Below, piece after piece: positions 25,661-40,238 of a stretch of 64,000 bases of DNA (its first letter is position 1; every line of letters begins with the position of its first letter). The notes beneath the pieces were generated by a model. That model was not told the DNA's origin. It did no database searches and worked only from the letters and a program-made list of their open reading frames with translations. A program made the position numbers and the translations under genes. The DNA is from Hyaloscypha bicolor E (lineage: Eukaryota > Ascomycota > Leotiomycetes > Helotiales > Hyaloscyphaceae), in contig NW_020194512.1 of the NCBI RefSeq assembly GCF_002865645.1, positions 779,119 through 843,118 of the forward strand, given 5' to 3'.

Positions 25661-28600
25661 TTTCCTAGGAAAATATAATATTATATTCTATCTATTTTAT
25701 CTAATTAGAGAGCTTTAAAATAGCGAAATTCGTCTAATATATGGGGTTTATAGAACTATATTAATATTCCGATCCGAATAGGCTTAGTATGTATTATTTC
25801 CCCAGATTACTGAATTTTAGGGGAACCCTATATAAATCCCTCCTTTTTACTAACTTCAGAGCCTCTAATTAAATGCTTTTCTTTAATACTCTTCTAGAAA
25901 TTTCTTTCTAAGCTTCTAATTATTATAAATATAGCTTTTACCTCTTCTTATACTACTATTAAGTCGATTCCGGCTTATAAATCCAAGGTATTTTTAATTC
26001 AAAATATATTCTTGCTTTATCTTTTATTAATTTTAAATAGTATTAAGTAGTTTATAAGTTTGCTATAGGTATAGCTCTTAACTATTAATATAAAGCTTAC
26101 TTTTAATAGAATATCGAGGTTTAGATTCTTATAATATCTTCTAATACTTCTAGTACCCTTCTACTAAAGGTAAAGAAGTCTATACTAAAGCCTTATACTT
26201 CTTATTCTACTTATATTAGTTTTAGAGAGATTTCTTATATAGGTTATTATAAGTTCTCTATATTATTCCAAAGCTTATTTTGACTTAATATAGTCTTATT
26301 TGCTCTAAAGAGTAAAAGTAATAGTTCTTACTATAATACTATTAGCTAAGGTTCTTATTACTAGAAGTATACTTCTAGTTATTCTTATTTAGCTATTCCG
26401 ATCTCTTATATTCCTATTATATAGCTCTTTCTTATAGAACTTCCGATTACTAAAAATGCTATAAGCTTCCTTTTCTTAATTCTCTTTTATAAATTCTGAC
26501 TATTTTAAAGTATTTATTTGCTTTTAGGTACTCTATTTATACTATATTTGAAATTACTAAATCTAATAAAAAGAATAGTAATAAGAGCTCTTTTACTAAG
26601 GTTTAAAAGACTATTAATAGAAATAAGAAGTAGTCTAATCGGGTAAAGGGCCTTTTATATAAGCTTATTAATATTATAATAGAATACCTTTAGATCTTCT
26701 GCTATTAGCTTTTAAGCTCTATTATTTTAATAGATTTTATAAATAAAAAATATAAATAAAAGCCTCTTTTTATATTATTTAATTATTTTAATCTTTATTC
26801 TAATATCCTAAAGATTTAATAAAGCTCTAAAGTTCTCGAATTTAAATCGGGATAGATTTTTCGTAAGTCTATTTATAAGTATATTACTTATTTAAAAGTA
26901 TATAACTTGAAATATACTTTTATTATACTTTTAATATAGCTATATATTCTGGATATTAATATAATAGAGCTTTATAGTAATTCTTTTATTCTCTCTAATA
27001 ATTAGTTAAATAGTTTACTTATTATTATAAAATATAGTCTAGAGCTCTCTAAGATCTAAGTCTAGATTCCTGAATAGCCTCTAGAAAGCTATAGTTTCTT
27101 TTACTATATAAGTAATTCTATATATTTCTGATTTAATTAAAAAGATAATTATAGAATTCTATTAAGCGGCTTTCTATAATATTAAATCTTTAAATAAGGA
27201 TATTATATACCTATAGCTTAATTATTATATATCCAGGTTATCTATATATAAAGTATTAGATATAATCTATAGCTATATTTCTCTATATTTCCTATTATAC
27301 TAAATTACTAGAAACCGGGTTCTAAATAGGTATTAGAAAGCCTAATCTATAGCTATAAAATACTCTAGAATAGGGTTTATTAAGAACTAAGAGAATACTA
27401 AAGTAGTAAAAGCTATATCCGATCTAATTATAATTATAGTATAAAGTAATAATTTAACTTTTTCTTAATATATTTTAATTTAATATAAATAAGCTTAACT
27501 ATTATATTTTCGAAGATTAATTTCAGGTAATAGAATATTAGGGCACTTCCTATCTATTATCCTAAACTAGCTAGAGCTTTTTAGCCTTCTAATCTCTAAT
27601 TATATAAATTTCTAAGAACTACTTTATATTCCGTATATTATAAAGCTTATAAATTATCTTAATCTAAGTAATAATTAATTAAGTATTTGCTTTATTATTC
27701 TTATAGTAAAGTACTCGAAAGTTATTTATATAAAAAATAATAAAGATTTTATAATTTATATTTATATAAATATAAGGCTTTTTATTAAGTCTCGAAAGTC
27801 TAATTCTCTTAAGAGTATTTATTTAGTATTTATACTATAGAGCAGGAGAGTCTTATAGCTTATATAGAACTCGATTTACCTCTATTATATAGCCTGGTAT
27901 CTTAAAACTATCCGGTAGCTTATATATTACTATAAGCTTATTAGAATCTCTTTTTATATTAATAAATATATTTATAATATTAAATTGCTTTATTTCCAGA
28001 TTAAAATAAGCTATAATTATACTAGCTATTTAAAAAAACCTTATTATAAATATAGTAATATATATAAATAGAAGTAATATCTTTTCTTAGAGATCTCTAT
28101 AAACTACTAGCCTTAAATAGTACCGAGTAATATATCTATCAGAATTGATTTTATATATAAATATCTATTTTAAAGAAATTAGAGATATACTTGCTTTATT
28201 ACTAGAAATAATTCTTTAGTAATTTTAAGCTTTAAAGTTATTAATCTCTAGTTTAGTATCTAATTTAAAGTACTTCCTAACTAGGTACTTCTTTAGATTA
28301 TTTTATGTTTTTAGAGCCTTTAGAAAATTATTAATATAAATTTTTCTTATTATTATACTATTCTAAATACTTTATTCTAGATATACTTTTAATTAAACTA
28401 CTACTATAATTATAATATATATAGTTTTATAATTGAATTTCTTCTTATAATTCTCTAGCTAATTAGGCTAGAGAGACCCTAAAAGAGACTCTAAATAATT
28501 AATCTAATTTGATTTACTTATTATTTATAGTAGTATACTTATTATAGTAATTATATTACTACTAGCTTTATCTAGATCTCTATTCTAATTATTTCTTTTA

Positions 28601-31600
28601 TATAAGTATATTTGAATTAACTTATTTCTGGTTTTAATAATCGGCTTCCTTATTTATTTTCTTTTTAGTTTTACTATTTAATTTTCTATATTAGTTAAGC
28701 TATTTATTCTTTCTATAAAGAATTCTCTCATTTCTATTAAGCTATTTGCTTATTTTATAAATAAGCTTCTTGCTTTACTTATAGGAGCTATTAGTAAACC
28801 TTATTACTAGTTCTAAGAAAATTCTTTTCTGATTTTATTAGTTTAATATATTTCCCTAATAGTTCCGATATATTCTATTATATTTCTCTTTATAGTACTA
28901 AGCTTTCTTAAGAGCTCAGTATTTTTATTTTTACTACTTCTAGGCTCTAGTATACTTTCTAGCTCTAGAGTACTTTATAGAGTTATAAGTTCTATTTCTA
29001 GTAAAATTATAGAGTTTCTTATTCCTGAGTTATAATTTATTAGTATACTTATAGGCTCTTTTAATTATTAGTTTATTTACTCGTTACTTCCTAGTTCAGG
29101 CTTATTTTCTATTTACTCTAATAAGCTATTATATTATAATTCCTTATTCTTAAAGATTAATTTAGTATCCTAAATCTTATTCTCTAGAAGCAGTTCTACT
29201 ATATCTTTTATAATCTCTATATAATAGCCTTCCGTACTTTTATAATCTCTTTTATAGAGAATATTCTTATTAAATATAATATTACATATAATAATTATTT
29301 AATTAAATATAGGAATCCAGATTTTATAAATATTAGATATAATATATCTAACTAAATATCTAATATACCTATATAATATAATCTTAAATATTTTCTTATT
29401 CCGTTCTATTTTATAGTTCTTGATTATTAAATATACTCTAGAACTATATATATAGATTCTATTCTAATTAGACCTGAGATTAACTATTATTTATACTATA
29501 AGCTCTGGATTATACTAACGGAAATAATTATAGAACTATAAATCGAATACTTTATTCGGTATTCTCTAGTTATATATATATGAGGGGCTCTAATTATATA
29601 GGTAAATTGCGGCTATAGAGTTCTCTGGCTATAGCTTTTCAGGTAAATTAGCTATTAAGTATATTATAATAGCCTTATTTATAATCTTCTGCCTTATTTA
29701 CTCGGTATTACTATTTGATTTATATATATATAAAAGAGAAAGCTTGATTTCAATATCTTATTTCTTTGCCCAGATCTAATAGGCTAATATTTCTTGGATT
29801 AGAATAATTGCCTTCTTCTAATTATACTTAATATAAGTAATTAAAAGATTATATTACTTATATATCTACTATTTAAAATTCCTGATTATATTAAATACTA
29901 GTAAACCCTTCTTATTTAGTAGGAGATATCTAAAGAGCTTTCTACTAAATTCGTTCTTAATTATTAGAATTTAGCTCGAATTATTATAGCTATTTAGGTA
30001 ATTAAATAAATCTTATAAGATCCTCTAAAATAGTTAAGTAAACTTCTTTTTAGTTAGTCTATATGAGATTACTTATCTAATATATACCTAAATATAAAAT
30101 TTATATATAATTCTTATTAGTCTATTAATTTTTATATTATATATATAATTAATAAGCTTTTATAAAGCTTTATAGACTAAATACTCTATTCTTATATACT
30201 ATTTTTCTTCTAAATTACTTCTCGGCTTAAGATACTTCTTTAATCTCTTATATTAAGCTCTAATTAAATATTCGAGTATTAGAAATATAAGTATACTACT
30301 AGTACTAGTAGGAATTTCGAACAAAATATTAGAATAAATAGAGAGCGGCTTATATTTAAGGAAAACTAAATTAAACCTATACTTTAATTATATTAATACT
30401 ATATTCTCTTTATAATCTCTTAGTCTAATTATAAGATTATATCTATAATACCAAGCTTTCTTTTCTACTAGATAAGCTTTAGAAATAATATTTATATGGA
30501 ATTCTTTAATAACTATAATATTATAGAGAATTAGATCTTTAGTATATAGTTCTATAGGTCTATTAATTATATTTTTAATTATATAAGTACTATATCTAAT
30601 AATTAGAAGACTAGTTATTTCTGCTTCTATATAATTATTAATTTTCGTCTTAATAAAAGTATTAGAATTAATTAGATTCTTACTATTAATCAGGTATATA
30701 GTACTATAGTTATCTAATAAGATATTCTGAGAGAGCGGATATTTTGAGAAATCGAGTATTATATAAATTCTCTAATCTGGGCTCTGGATTATAAGTATAA
30801 GATCTATTAGAGCGGTATTAAAGTTCCTAGGAAATTAGGTTTCAGATGCTTTAGGCTTCTTTTTAGAGCTAGTACCGGGTATTAGCTTCTCTATAGCTCG
30901 TCTACTAGTAATTTTTATACTATATTTCTCTTCTAGCTAAGATTTCAGATTCTTCTAATATTTGGTTAAGAGCCTTTTCCGGATTTTTCTAATCTATTCC
31001 TTATTAGGCTTGAATTTTGTCTAAATCTTACTTAACCCGGTAATTGCAATTTCTATAGTAATATAGCTAAATAGGTTCCACTTATACTTATAGATTTTGG
31101 AATTCTTATAAGGGCACTTATAGTACTTATATTTATCTAAATCGGGTTTGCTATCCGATTTTTTACTAGTTCGATTTCCGAGTATAGTAAAGATTATAGG
31201 AGCTTCTAAGTACTTAGTATTCTGGTTCTCTAAAATAATCCGATTAAATATCTGGCTATACTATTCGAATATAAAGATCGGAAGCCCTAGCTTATCTTTG
31301 CTATATAGATTACTAAGCTATTCTATTATCTAGATTAGTACAAGTTTCCGCTAGAGGGCTATTAAAAACTCGATTACTACTGGAATACCTTTAATTTCGG
31401 CGATTTTAAGAGCTCTGGCCCTATTAAATACCTTTTTTTAATTAGTAAACTAGTACTTTGGGCTTACTTCTTCTTTACTTACTTATAGTAGAACCGAGCT
31501 ATATATTTTCCGAATAGTAGTAATTTATACTATATCTATAGAACCGTATTTTATTAATAAAGCCTTGAGAACCTTATAAATAGAGCTCTACTTACTCTTT

Positions 31601-32222
31601 TCAAGGCCTAAAATAGAGTTTATAAGAATCTCTGTATTAACTATTTAACGGAGCCACTACCTGATTATATAGTAGTATACTAGCTTATTCGTCTAGTCTA
31701 GTTTCTTAATCTTATAGTCCTATAAGAGCGCCAAATAGTAATCTCTAATATCCCCGAATATTACAGGCTATAGAGATACTAGTTTCGATCCTTTCTTAAC
31801 TATAGATCAAGTATCTTTATTCCAATTTTCCGTATTAACTTGGTATCTAATATAGTAATCCTCTATTTCCTTTAGTATAAGCTCATTAATTATAGGGGGA
31901 GGCCTGGGAGAAGCTGTTATATTTGTTTTAATTACTTTATTATTAAATAGGTTAATTTTATTTCAGATGCCCTTATTACTAGCTACTTTATAGAGAGTAT
32001 TAAACTAGTTTGCCTAGAAACTGCGGTCCTTTAGGATAATAATCTTTACTATAGCTTCTAATATAATTGCAATTATACTTTGGAAACTATAGGAACTATA
32101 GGAATAGTTTCTATTAATTAGTTAATAACGGAAATGCGAACTAAAGTGTGATTTTCAAAGAAATAAATTAAATAAGCTCTTAAATACTCTCTGTAGTATA
32201 CTAATTAGGAAGCTTATTAGTA

Positions 32223-32413
32223 TGAGGCCGGGCTTATAACTAATATATATAAAGATTATAGAGTAGAGAGTTATATTAAATAGTAAAAGAGTTAATTAAA
32301 CTAGCTAGAAAAGAGCTTGAGTAAAGTATAAAGCTTTAGGAAGTAAGTATATAGATCCTGACTAAGCGGAGTAATTATACTAGCCCCTAATTCAGTAATT
32401 CTTACTATAATAA
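32223..32413. repeat. LTR, right copy, of the copia element
   Basis: This matches the left LTR over at least 175 bp and is less RIPped: for example GATCCTGACTAAGCGGAG stands against GATCTTAACTAAGCAAAG in the left copy. It appears to begin with TGAGGCCGGGC. Confidence 0.75.
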
Positions 32414-35400
32414 TAATCTTATTAATTTTCCGTTTTCTATTTTTATTTATTTTCCCTTTTTACTTTCTTTATTTATTTCTATTTATTCTTATTTATCTTT
32501 ATTTATCTTTATTTATTTTTATTTATTTTTATCTATCTTTATTTATCTTTATTTAATAAAACCGAAAATAGTGCCTTTTATAAAGAAAATACCTCAGAAT
32601 TATAATATTTATTCTAATATATAAGAGATATCCGTTTTCTATACTATACTATTTAGTAATTCTAAAAAGATCCAGATATTAGACTCTAAATTAACTCGAG
32701 AAATTACTAAAACAGGATTATACTATTATATAAGTATTTTATTAATAGATTATAAATAATATCTAAGCTAATATTATTTAGTAGAATATAGTTATATAAG
32801 TCAAACGGGATTAGGATAAGAAGCCAGAGATCCAAATAAACTTAAAAAGAGAATATACTAAGGTAATCTATAACTTATAGAATTCTATTCTCTTTATTCT
32901 TACTATAGCCCTTACTAGTAAAGCTATTAAGAATTATAAAATAGCTAATAGGGTTTTTAACCTAGAAGTTCTAGGCTATAATTACTATATTTTAGTATGA
33001 GTTAATTATATATTATATATATCTATTTTCTAATAGCCTATATATATTAGCCCTACTAAAGTAAATCTAAAGTTAAGCTTATTTTCTTAATAACTAATAA
33101 ATAAAGCTTAATAATATTACTATAATAAGCTTATAATTTCCGATTATAGAAAAAAAGAATTAATAAGTAAAGCTCTTATCTTATTTAGATTATTATCTGC
33201 TTATTAAGTTTAAGTTCAAGCTTATCTCTATTTAAATACTACCTGGCTGAAATTTACTAGCTATAAGACTATTAATATATACTAGATATATTATATATCT
33301 AATAAGTATACTAATAAGATTTTATATAATTCCTAAATAAATAAGACTATTATTATACTAGACTAACCTATATTTCCGGAAATAAAAGAACTAGAAATTT
33401 CTAATTACTACTTGTCTTATATAGATAAGTTTAAGCGAGATAAGAATATAGAACTAGGGTATAAAGAGAATAGATATATAGATTAGGTATAATATAAGAG
33501 AATATTAGTCGCTATTTTCTATTATTTCTTAAAGATAATACTATTTATTATATTTAATTCTTTTTCTAAGTAAAATATAATAGCTATAATCCTATAAGTA
33601 ATATTACTACTAATAAATTAAGGCTAAAAAAATATAGCTTTCTATATTTACTCTTTTATAATATATAATAAAGCTCTTTTTTACTTATATATAATATTTG
33701 TCTTTTTAATTCCGGTTTTTCTTTTTTTTTCTTTTATAGCTTAAATATAATAGAATTAATTTATTTATTTAAATAGTTTCCGTTTATAGATTCATTTAGT
33801 AAAAGCTTTAGATAGCGGCTAGTAAAAGATTAATATAAGCCGTTTTCGGACCCCGAACTATATTAGTTCTTAAAAAAATATCCTTTCTAGCTTTCTTTAT
33901 TTATAGACTATTAATATATAAACTTTAGATAATATAAAAATATACTTTTTAGCTATATTAATTAATACTAATATAACTAACTAATTAGTCAAATATAGGT
34001 TAAAGAAAGGTTCGGATAAATTAATAAACTATAGGGTAAGCTAAGTTTAAAAAAATCCTAAAAATTATTTATTATACCTAAAATACTTTCTCTAATACTA
34101 TCTTAATAGTTCCTGTTTTCTAAATTAGTTTCAAACGAAATTCTAGTTTATTTCTACTATTTTCCTTATTATTTAATATAATAAGAGCTTAAATAATTAA
34201 GGCCTAACTTTATTATTATAGTAAAGAAATATAATAATATAAAGTCTAAAACTAAAATAAAGATTAATATCTCTTATATTAATTATAATTTTAAAGAAAA
34301 TAGAAATTAGTAGAAATGAATTATAAATAAGGGAATTACCGGGTCTTTTAGTACTTTTCTTATAAGAATTAAGTATAAGAACCTACTAAAACGGAATATA
34401 CTATTAATAAGGCTATTAATTATCTATAATAACTATTATATTAAACTAGACTAGAATAATAAGCCTAATTAGGATTATATTCTAAATATTAGTAGTATTA
34501 ATAATATATTTATAAGTTTAGTCTTATATTTCTTATATAAAGAGATTAAGATAATTGCCTTAAGTAAAGAAATTATTATAGAGGAAATAGCTATAAATAC
34601 TATTAAAATAGTTAATATAAATAGTAAATAGAAGAAATAGCCTTTATTAAATAAGCTATAGTTAATTTTAAGAAATTAAAAAAAGTTAAATAAGAGAGAA
34701 ATTGGCTTTTTATCTTTAAATATTTGAATTTTTTTATTATTTACTAATTCTTAATAATATAATATCTCAGGAAACATCTTTTACCTTATTTATTAAAAGC
34801 AAGTCTCGAAAATAAAGCTCTAAAGATCCGAGTCTAAATAATAGAAAATTAAATAGTTTTGAATTTAGAATAATTATTTCCAAATAATAGTAATATATTA
34901 ATATAGAATTAATTAGCTTATCTGAGAAAAACAGAAAATATAAATATATATATATATATAATACTATAAAACCGAAATAGTATTTCTATATAACTTTATA
35001 TATAATATAACTTTAAGATAAGCTCTTTCCTACTAAATAGAGCTTAATATAATTATTATTTAGATTAGCCTTATTAACCCAGCTATTTTAATCTTCTAGA
35101 TATCCTACTTACTTAACCTAGTATTAAATAACTATTTTCTTATACCTGCCTTATCTAATTAGAATAACTTAATTATTTATAACTCGCTTAACTATAAACT
35201 CGTTATACTTAAAAACTATAATAAATGGCTTAGATATTTAAATATCTTATCTATTAAGTAAAGAATATTCTGGATCTTAATAAGAAGTAAATATATCCTT
35301 TATAAAGTTATTATTAAGTTTATTATTAGCCTTACTAACTCGAGAATTAAGTAGCTTCTTGCTATTAAGAGTATTTCTTGAATCTAGTCTATAATAAGCA

Positions 35401-38400
35401 AATTATAGATAAATTAAATAAGTAGTTTTAAATTACTTGAATTTAATAAATTACTAATAATAATAAAATCTTTATTAGGATAATTATAACCTTGCTTTTT
35501 ATAAATTAAAATATTAGTTATATCTGTTACTAGCCTTTTTATAAGAAGAGTATCTCTAATACTTAAAAGATCGAACTATTTAGTATTATTAACTAGGTAA
35601 ATAAAAGCTCTTATACTTTAGTTAGATCCAATTCTCTAAAAAAATAAAAATAAAAATAAAAATAAAAATAAAAATTTTATATTAATATATACTAGAAGCT
35701 ATAAAAGAATATCTAGGCTTTAAGGCTTGAGGTTTCTTTTAGTTAAGGTTTATAAGGTCTTTTATCTCAATTATATTATAATCTAATATTATAGTATATA
35801 TCTTATAAGAGCTTAATTTACTAGGGCTAGTAGTAAAGCTTTAATACGGTAATAAGACAATTATATTATCTCTAATAAGTAGAATAGCTAATTAAGAAAG
35901 CAGGCTCGGGTTAATATTTTCAAATATATTAAAGTATAATAGCTAAACTAGTATATAGATCTCGCTTTTAGGCTTATCTCCGGCCTATTTAATAAATAGT
36001 AATAAATTCCTTGAGTTTACTAATAAAGGAATTAATAGAGTAATTAAAAGTATTATTAATAAAGACTTTAAATAATAAATCAAGAGTATTAATATTCTAT
36101 ACCTTTTCTAGTCATCCTATTTTACTATCTAATTAATAAATTCATATATATATATTATATATTCTCTAATACTAATATCTGGGTCTTACTTAGAAATAGT
36201 TCTATTTATCTTATAATTACGGGATCTAGGACTTATATTACTTACTAGCTTAGATCTTTTTAATACCTTAATAAACTCGGTATAATAAAGGTTCTAAAGA
36301 TGAAATTTAATTTCTTAGATAGACTTAAAAGTATCTTTATATTATAGTAAAGAAATATCTGAATATTTAAATAATTTGAAGTTATCTGGACTTTGTTTTT
36401 CGAGAGTCGGAAAATAGCTAGATAGATATTTTTTTTATAGAATAAGATCGGGAAATAGTTATATTTATTCTACTACTAGTAATACTATATTACCTTAATA
36501 AAAGAAATATATACTAATTAAGGCAAGTACCCTATTATAAATAAACGGGTTATACTATACCAGGAAAGGTTTATATCTATCTAAATAGGCTTAGTAATAG
36601 TTCTTTTAGGCCTGGTTTCTTATAACCTATTTATTATAAAAGAAGTATAGTTTAGTAAAACTATTTCTTATAATAAGATACTTCTTATAATAGCTATATA
36701 TATACCGCTATTTTTATAAGGCCAGTTTACTAGTAATAAAGCTTATATTAGCTAGATATATAGTAATAAGAATTATAAAGAAAGTACTAACCTGAGTATC
36801 TTATACTTATAATCTAATATTAGGTAAAAGTATCTTTCTGGCTCTAATTTAGGATAGTATACTACTTTAGTATCTTATTAATAGAAGATAATTAAATTAC
36901 AGAGAACTACTTGCCTTATATTACTATAAATAAGAGTAATAATAAATATATTATTTACTAAATAGTTATATTCTAGTATTAGAATATAAATATAGGAAAA
37001 TAAAGTCCAGTAATACCTAGTTAGATTAGACTTGCTATTCTTAAAAAGAAGCTCCTTTAATTAGTATTTCTGGTATTTATAGAGCTTATCTATAATAAGC
37101 TTCTTCTTTTATATCTATAACTTCTTTTACTAATTTTTTGTTTTTAAATTGTTTTTTAGAGAATAAAGAAAGATTTTCTAGCTTATCTTTAATAGTCTTA
37201 AATTCTGGGCTATTCTCGAGCTTATTCTGCTTTTTAATAAAAAGAAACTACTATAGTTCTAGATTATGGGATATAGTTAAGCCTCGAAATAGATTACTAG
37301 AACGGCTATATACTAGAGTACTAATATAAGTACTTTAATTATTAACTCCGGTATTATTTAAAGTATAATAATTATTATAAATACTTTTATTTTTATATCT
37401 ATTATACTTTATTCTCTGAATTAATAAATATAGTATATTTATATATATTAGTTAGGAACTAAATATTTTTAATAAATATAAGTGAAATATACTAATAATT
37501 TATAAATCTTTTACCCTAAAATTATAGTTTATAAGTAATATAGTATAAGAAAAGCAAATATCTAATTCCCTTAAGTATTTATTATATATACTAGCTATAT
37601 TAATTTCTCTAGTATCTCTCTAAAAGAAAGATATATTAAGGATAGTCAAATTCTAATCTAGTTAATATATCTTATTATCTAGTAATAGCTTAAGATTAAG
37701 AAGTAATTCTATTATTTTATATAATCTAAAAGTATTCTTTATAATAAAAATAATAAGATATATTAGAATTGAATTCCAAAATAGTAGTATAAGTACTAAT
37801 TCCTTATATAAGAAATGCTCTGGTCTATTAAATTATTAGTTTTCCTTAATTAATTTTAATATTCTTTAATTAAGTAAATCTTTTATCTAGAGTTTTAGTT
37901 ATATTTTTTATATCTTATATAAGCTATATAGTAAACTCTGGGTTTCTATTCTCGTTTTGAAATAGTCTAAACTTAATATCCTAATAAAAACTATTAGTTA
38001 TAGTATTTAATTATAGTTTAAATACTAATGAACTTACTTAATAATAGAGGCCTTAACTAGAACTAGGCCGGCAAGTGAATTCTATATACTTTCTTATTCT
38101 TAATAATAAGAGAACATTTACCTGAATCTTATCCTAAAGATCTAATCTTATTCCTGGCTTTAAGTATATCTTCTAATTATATTACTAGAGTTAAGTTCTA
38201 AGATATTTAAAGTAAATTATTATATTATATTTTCTTAGCTACTTTTAATATATTATTTTAAATAATTCGAGTAAAGAATCTTATATAAACTAAAATATAT
38301 TAGTAATTAGAATTCGTACTTTATTAAGAAAAAGAGAAATTATATATATTTCTAATATTACTAGTTAACTATTTACTAAGTTCTGGCTAACTATTATTAA

Positions 38401-39090
38401 TTAAGCTATTAGAAAAATTCTTTAAATATATAATAACTATACTTATATATATTATAGAATTATTATAAGCTTCTTTAATACTATATACTATATCTATAAT
38501 AAAGTTCTATAGTATTTTTATATTATATAAAATAATAATAAGATATTTATATTTAAATTATTCGAGTTTATATCTATTAAGTAAAGAACTAAATATTAGA
38601 AATATTTTACTTTAAATTATAGGAATCTTATTAATTCCAAATTACTAGTATATAGTAGTATTTCTTTAAAATAAGTAATTCGAGCTCTTTCTTAATTTCT
38701 TTTCTAGTAATAAGAGTATCTTTATTATTCTCGGAACTATTTTTATAGACTTTCTTAAAGAAATCCTTAGGCGATTTAGGCTTTAGTATTATAAAGAGTT
38801 CCTATAGTTATAAAAGTAAAATAAAGAAATAAAGAGAAATAAAGTAATATGAAATATATAATATTATCTAAAAAAAGAAAGATTAGAAATCGCTTAGTAA
38901 TTAAGTTAGGAAAAAGAAATTCAGGCTATAAATAGAGATAGGAAGAGGAATTATAAAAGATAGTAGCAAATCTCTTCTTAAATAAGACTATTATATTTTA
39001 CTACTATAAGTAATTATCTATAATATTAGATAGATCTAGTTTTATAAGGGTCTAGTTCGGGATCCTTAGAAGCCTATTTAGGCTCTCCAG
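32414..39090. repeat. AT-rich RIP-degraded repeat block
   Basis: CA/TG-depleted, stop-dense DNA without recognisable protein motifs. It includes a T-rich tandem stretch at about 32443-32569 (TTTATTTATC-like units) and an (AAAAAT)n microsatellite at 35638-35675. A 63-codon ORF near 37.1 kb starts at a non-ATG codon and is not recognised. No LTR pair was found here. Confidence 0.7.
35638..35675 (+). repeat. (AAAAAT)n microsatellite
   Basis: About six perfect AAAAAT units in a row. Confidence 0.9.
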
Positions 39091-39174
39091 GGATTATTAC
39101 CAAAACTTGATAAAAATGAAATAAAAAGAGCCTAGTCTATATCTAGCTTAATTAGAGATCAAATATGTAAGAGA

Positions 39175-39327
39175 GTAGTGGGTACTACTCAGGGGCTGCT
39201 CAGGGACTGCTCAGGTTACTCAGGCTGCTCAGGTGAGCTGGGTAAGGAGAGGGTGAGCAGAGGGTGATTAGCGCCTGAGTAGAAGCGGCGAGCTTACTAA
39301 CCGACCTTGGGACGGAAAAAAAAAAAG
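39175..39327 (+). repeat. GC-rich dispersed repeat, copy 1
   Basis: Starts GTGGGTACTACTCAGG, contains several CTGCTCAGG units, GGTGAGC, GAGGGTGATTAGCGCCTGAG and CTTACTAACC, and ends in a run of eleven or more A after GGGACGG. A diverged copy starts at 40239. The A-run at its end could be a retroposon tail, but the family is not recognised. Confidence 0.6.
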
Positions 39328-39356
39328 ATGTGCCATACTACCATTGTTCTCCTCAG

Positions 39357-39509
39357 ATGGATTATGAGAATATTTCCGCAATTGTTTATCAAATTGCCGA
39401 ACGCTCCCAAAGCAATACTTGCACAATTACCAAAGGCGACTTCGACGGACTTGAGATCTCAAACACTTGCGAAGAATGCGTAGATATATTTCAGCCCAAC
39501 GCCAACTGA
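39357..39509 (+). CDS. Possible 50-residue ORF, hypothetical
   Basis: An ATG-started frame of 50 codons with balanced composition (acidic, with two close Cys pairs) ends in TGA. After the stop the same frame stays open for another ~35 codons, and a different frame (39467-39670) is also open with protein-like content, so this may be the first exon of a spliced or frameshifted gene. No family is recognised. Confidence 0.2.
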   Translation: MDYENISAIVYQIAERSQSNTCTITKGDFDGLEISNTCEECVDIFQPNAN

Positions 39510-40238
39510 TCAACAAGATACCAGGTTTCAATTGCTGCCTCCGCAGATTACATGAAGAGCAGCAGGCAGGTCTCCTACCTCCAATCGAAAAGAATTTCCA
39601 CTCTGTCCTTGTCACTCTCAATCGCACTCTTTTGGCGCCAAGGACGATTGATCGACACTTAGGACCGTAATCTCATTCAACCAACGTCCTCCTGGATTTG
39701 CCGCCTTCCGTTGGTCGAGAGCGGCGATATTTTGACATTCAAAGGTCACTTGACCTTTCCTTATCAAATACTGCCACTCTCCTCTATGCCTTGCCTATCT
39801 AATTTCCTCTTAAAGACTCTTTATGTCACTACTTTACGGTTCTGTCCCCTCATTCTGATTCTATGCATGGTTGATTGGCTGATTTCTCAAACTGGCTTTG
39901 GTTTTACCCTTTTCCTCCGGGTATCTTCGTTCTAAAAAACTTGGATGTTATCAATTGTGTCTCCTTCTACTTTGGGTTCTCATTCTGGAACGGCTGAAAA
40001 ATATATTCTGCGTTTGCGTTATGAGTTTATTAGTATTGATCATATCAAACTTCACTAGTTACCAAAAACTAGCTCGTTCATAGTGTTTTTCAAATGCGAG
40101 TGATGTCTTGAATGTGTCCTATTTTAGATCAACGGCCAGCCGGGTATCCCCCAAATATTTCAGTATAGGGAGACCATAGCTCCAATAATATATTTTTTGA
40201 CATTGTGAGGCCCCAAGCCAACAACTAGCCTCATTAGT
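39510..40238. other. No confident gene
   Basis: Normal-composition, T-rich plus-strand sequence with short open frames only. It reads like untranslated or intergenic DNA. Nothing in it matches a known family by eye. Confidence 0.4.

Larger units (their letters stand above)
25461..32413 (-). mobile_element. RIP-killed Ty1/copia LTR retrotransposon
   Basis: Direct LTR copies about 6.8 kb apart bound this element. On the minus strand, translation around 31.1 kb gives a KCPY-type cysteine motif of the gag end. Around 30.50-30.73 kb it gives a frame resembling the copia protease start (ILLDNYSTIYLINSK, where the family has DSGST), followed by the typical stretch leading to a xVxGFHxNxxS-like segment and AWYY. 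Further along, about 30.2 kb, is a pre-integrase-like region (YKALxKLINY). Order and orientation (gag right, pol to the left) fit Ty1/copia on the minus strand. Many stops and G/A, C/T damage make it non-functional. The reverse transcriptase motif was not pinned down. Confidence 0.6.

Noticed and set aside
31148..31333. 61-codon plus-strand ORF
   Set aside because: Lies antisense within the copia element, where the minus strand carries the coding traces.
39711..40083. Two hydrophobic ORFs of 61-74 codons
   Set aside because: T-rich sequence yields Leu/Phe-rich frames by composition; no start context or homologous motif.
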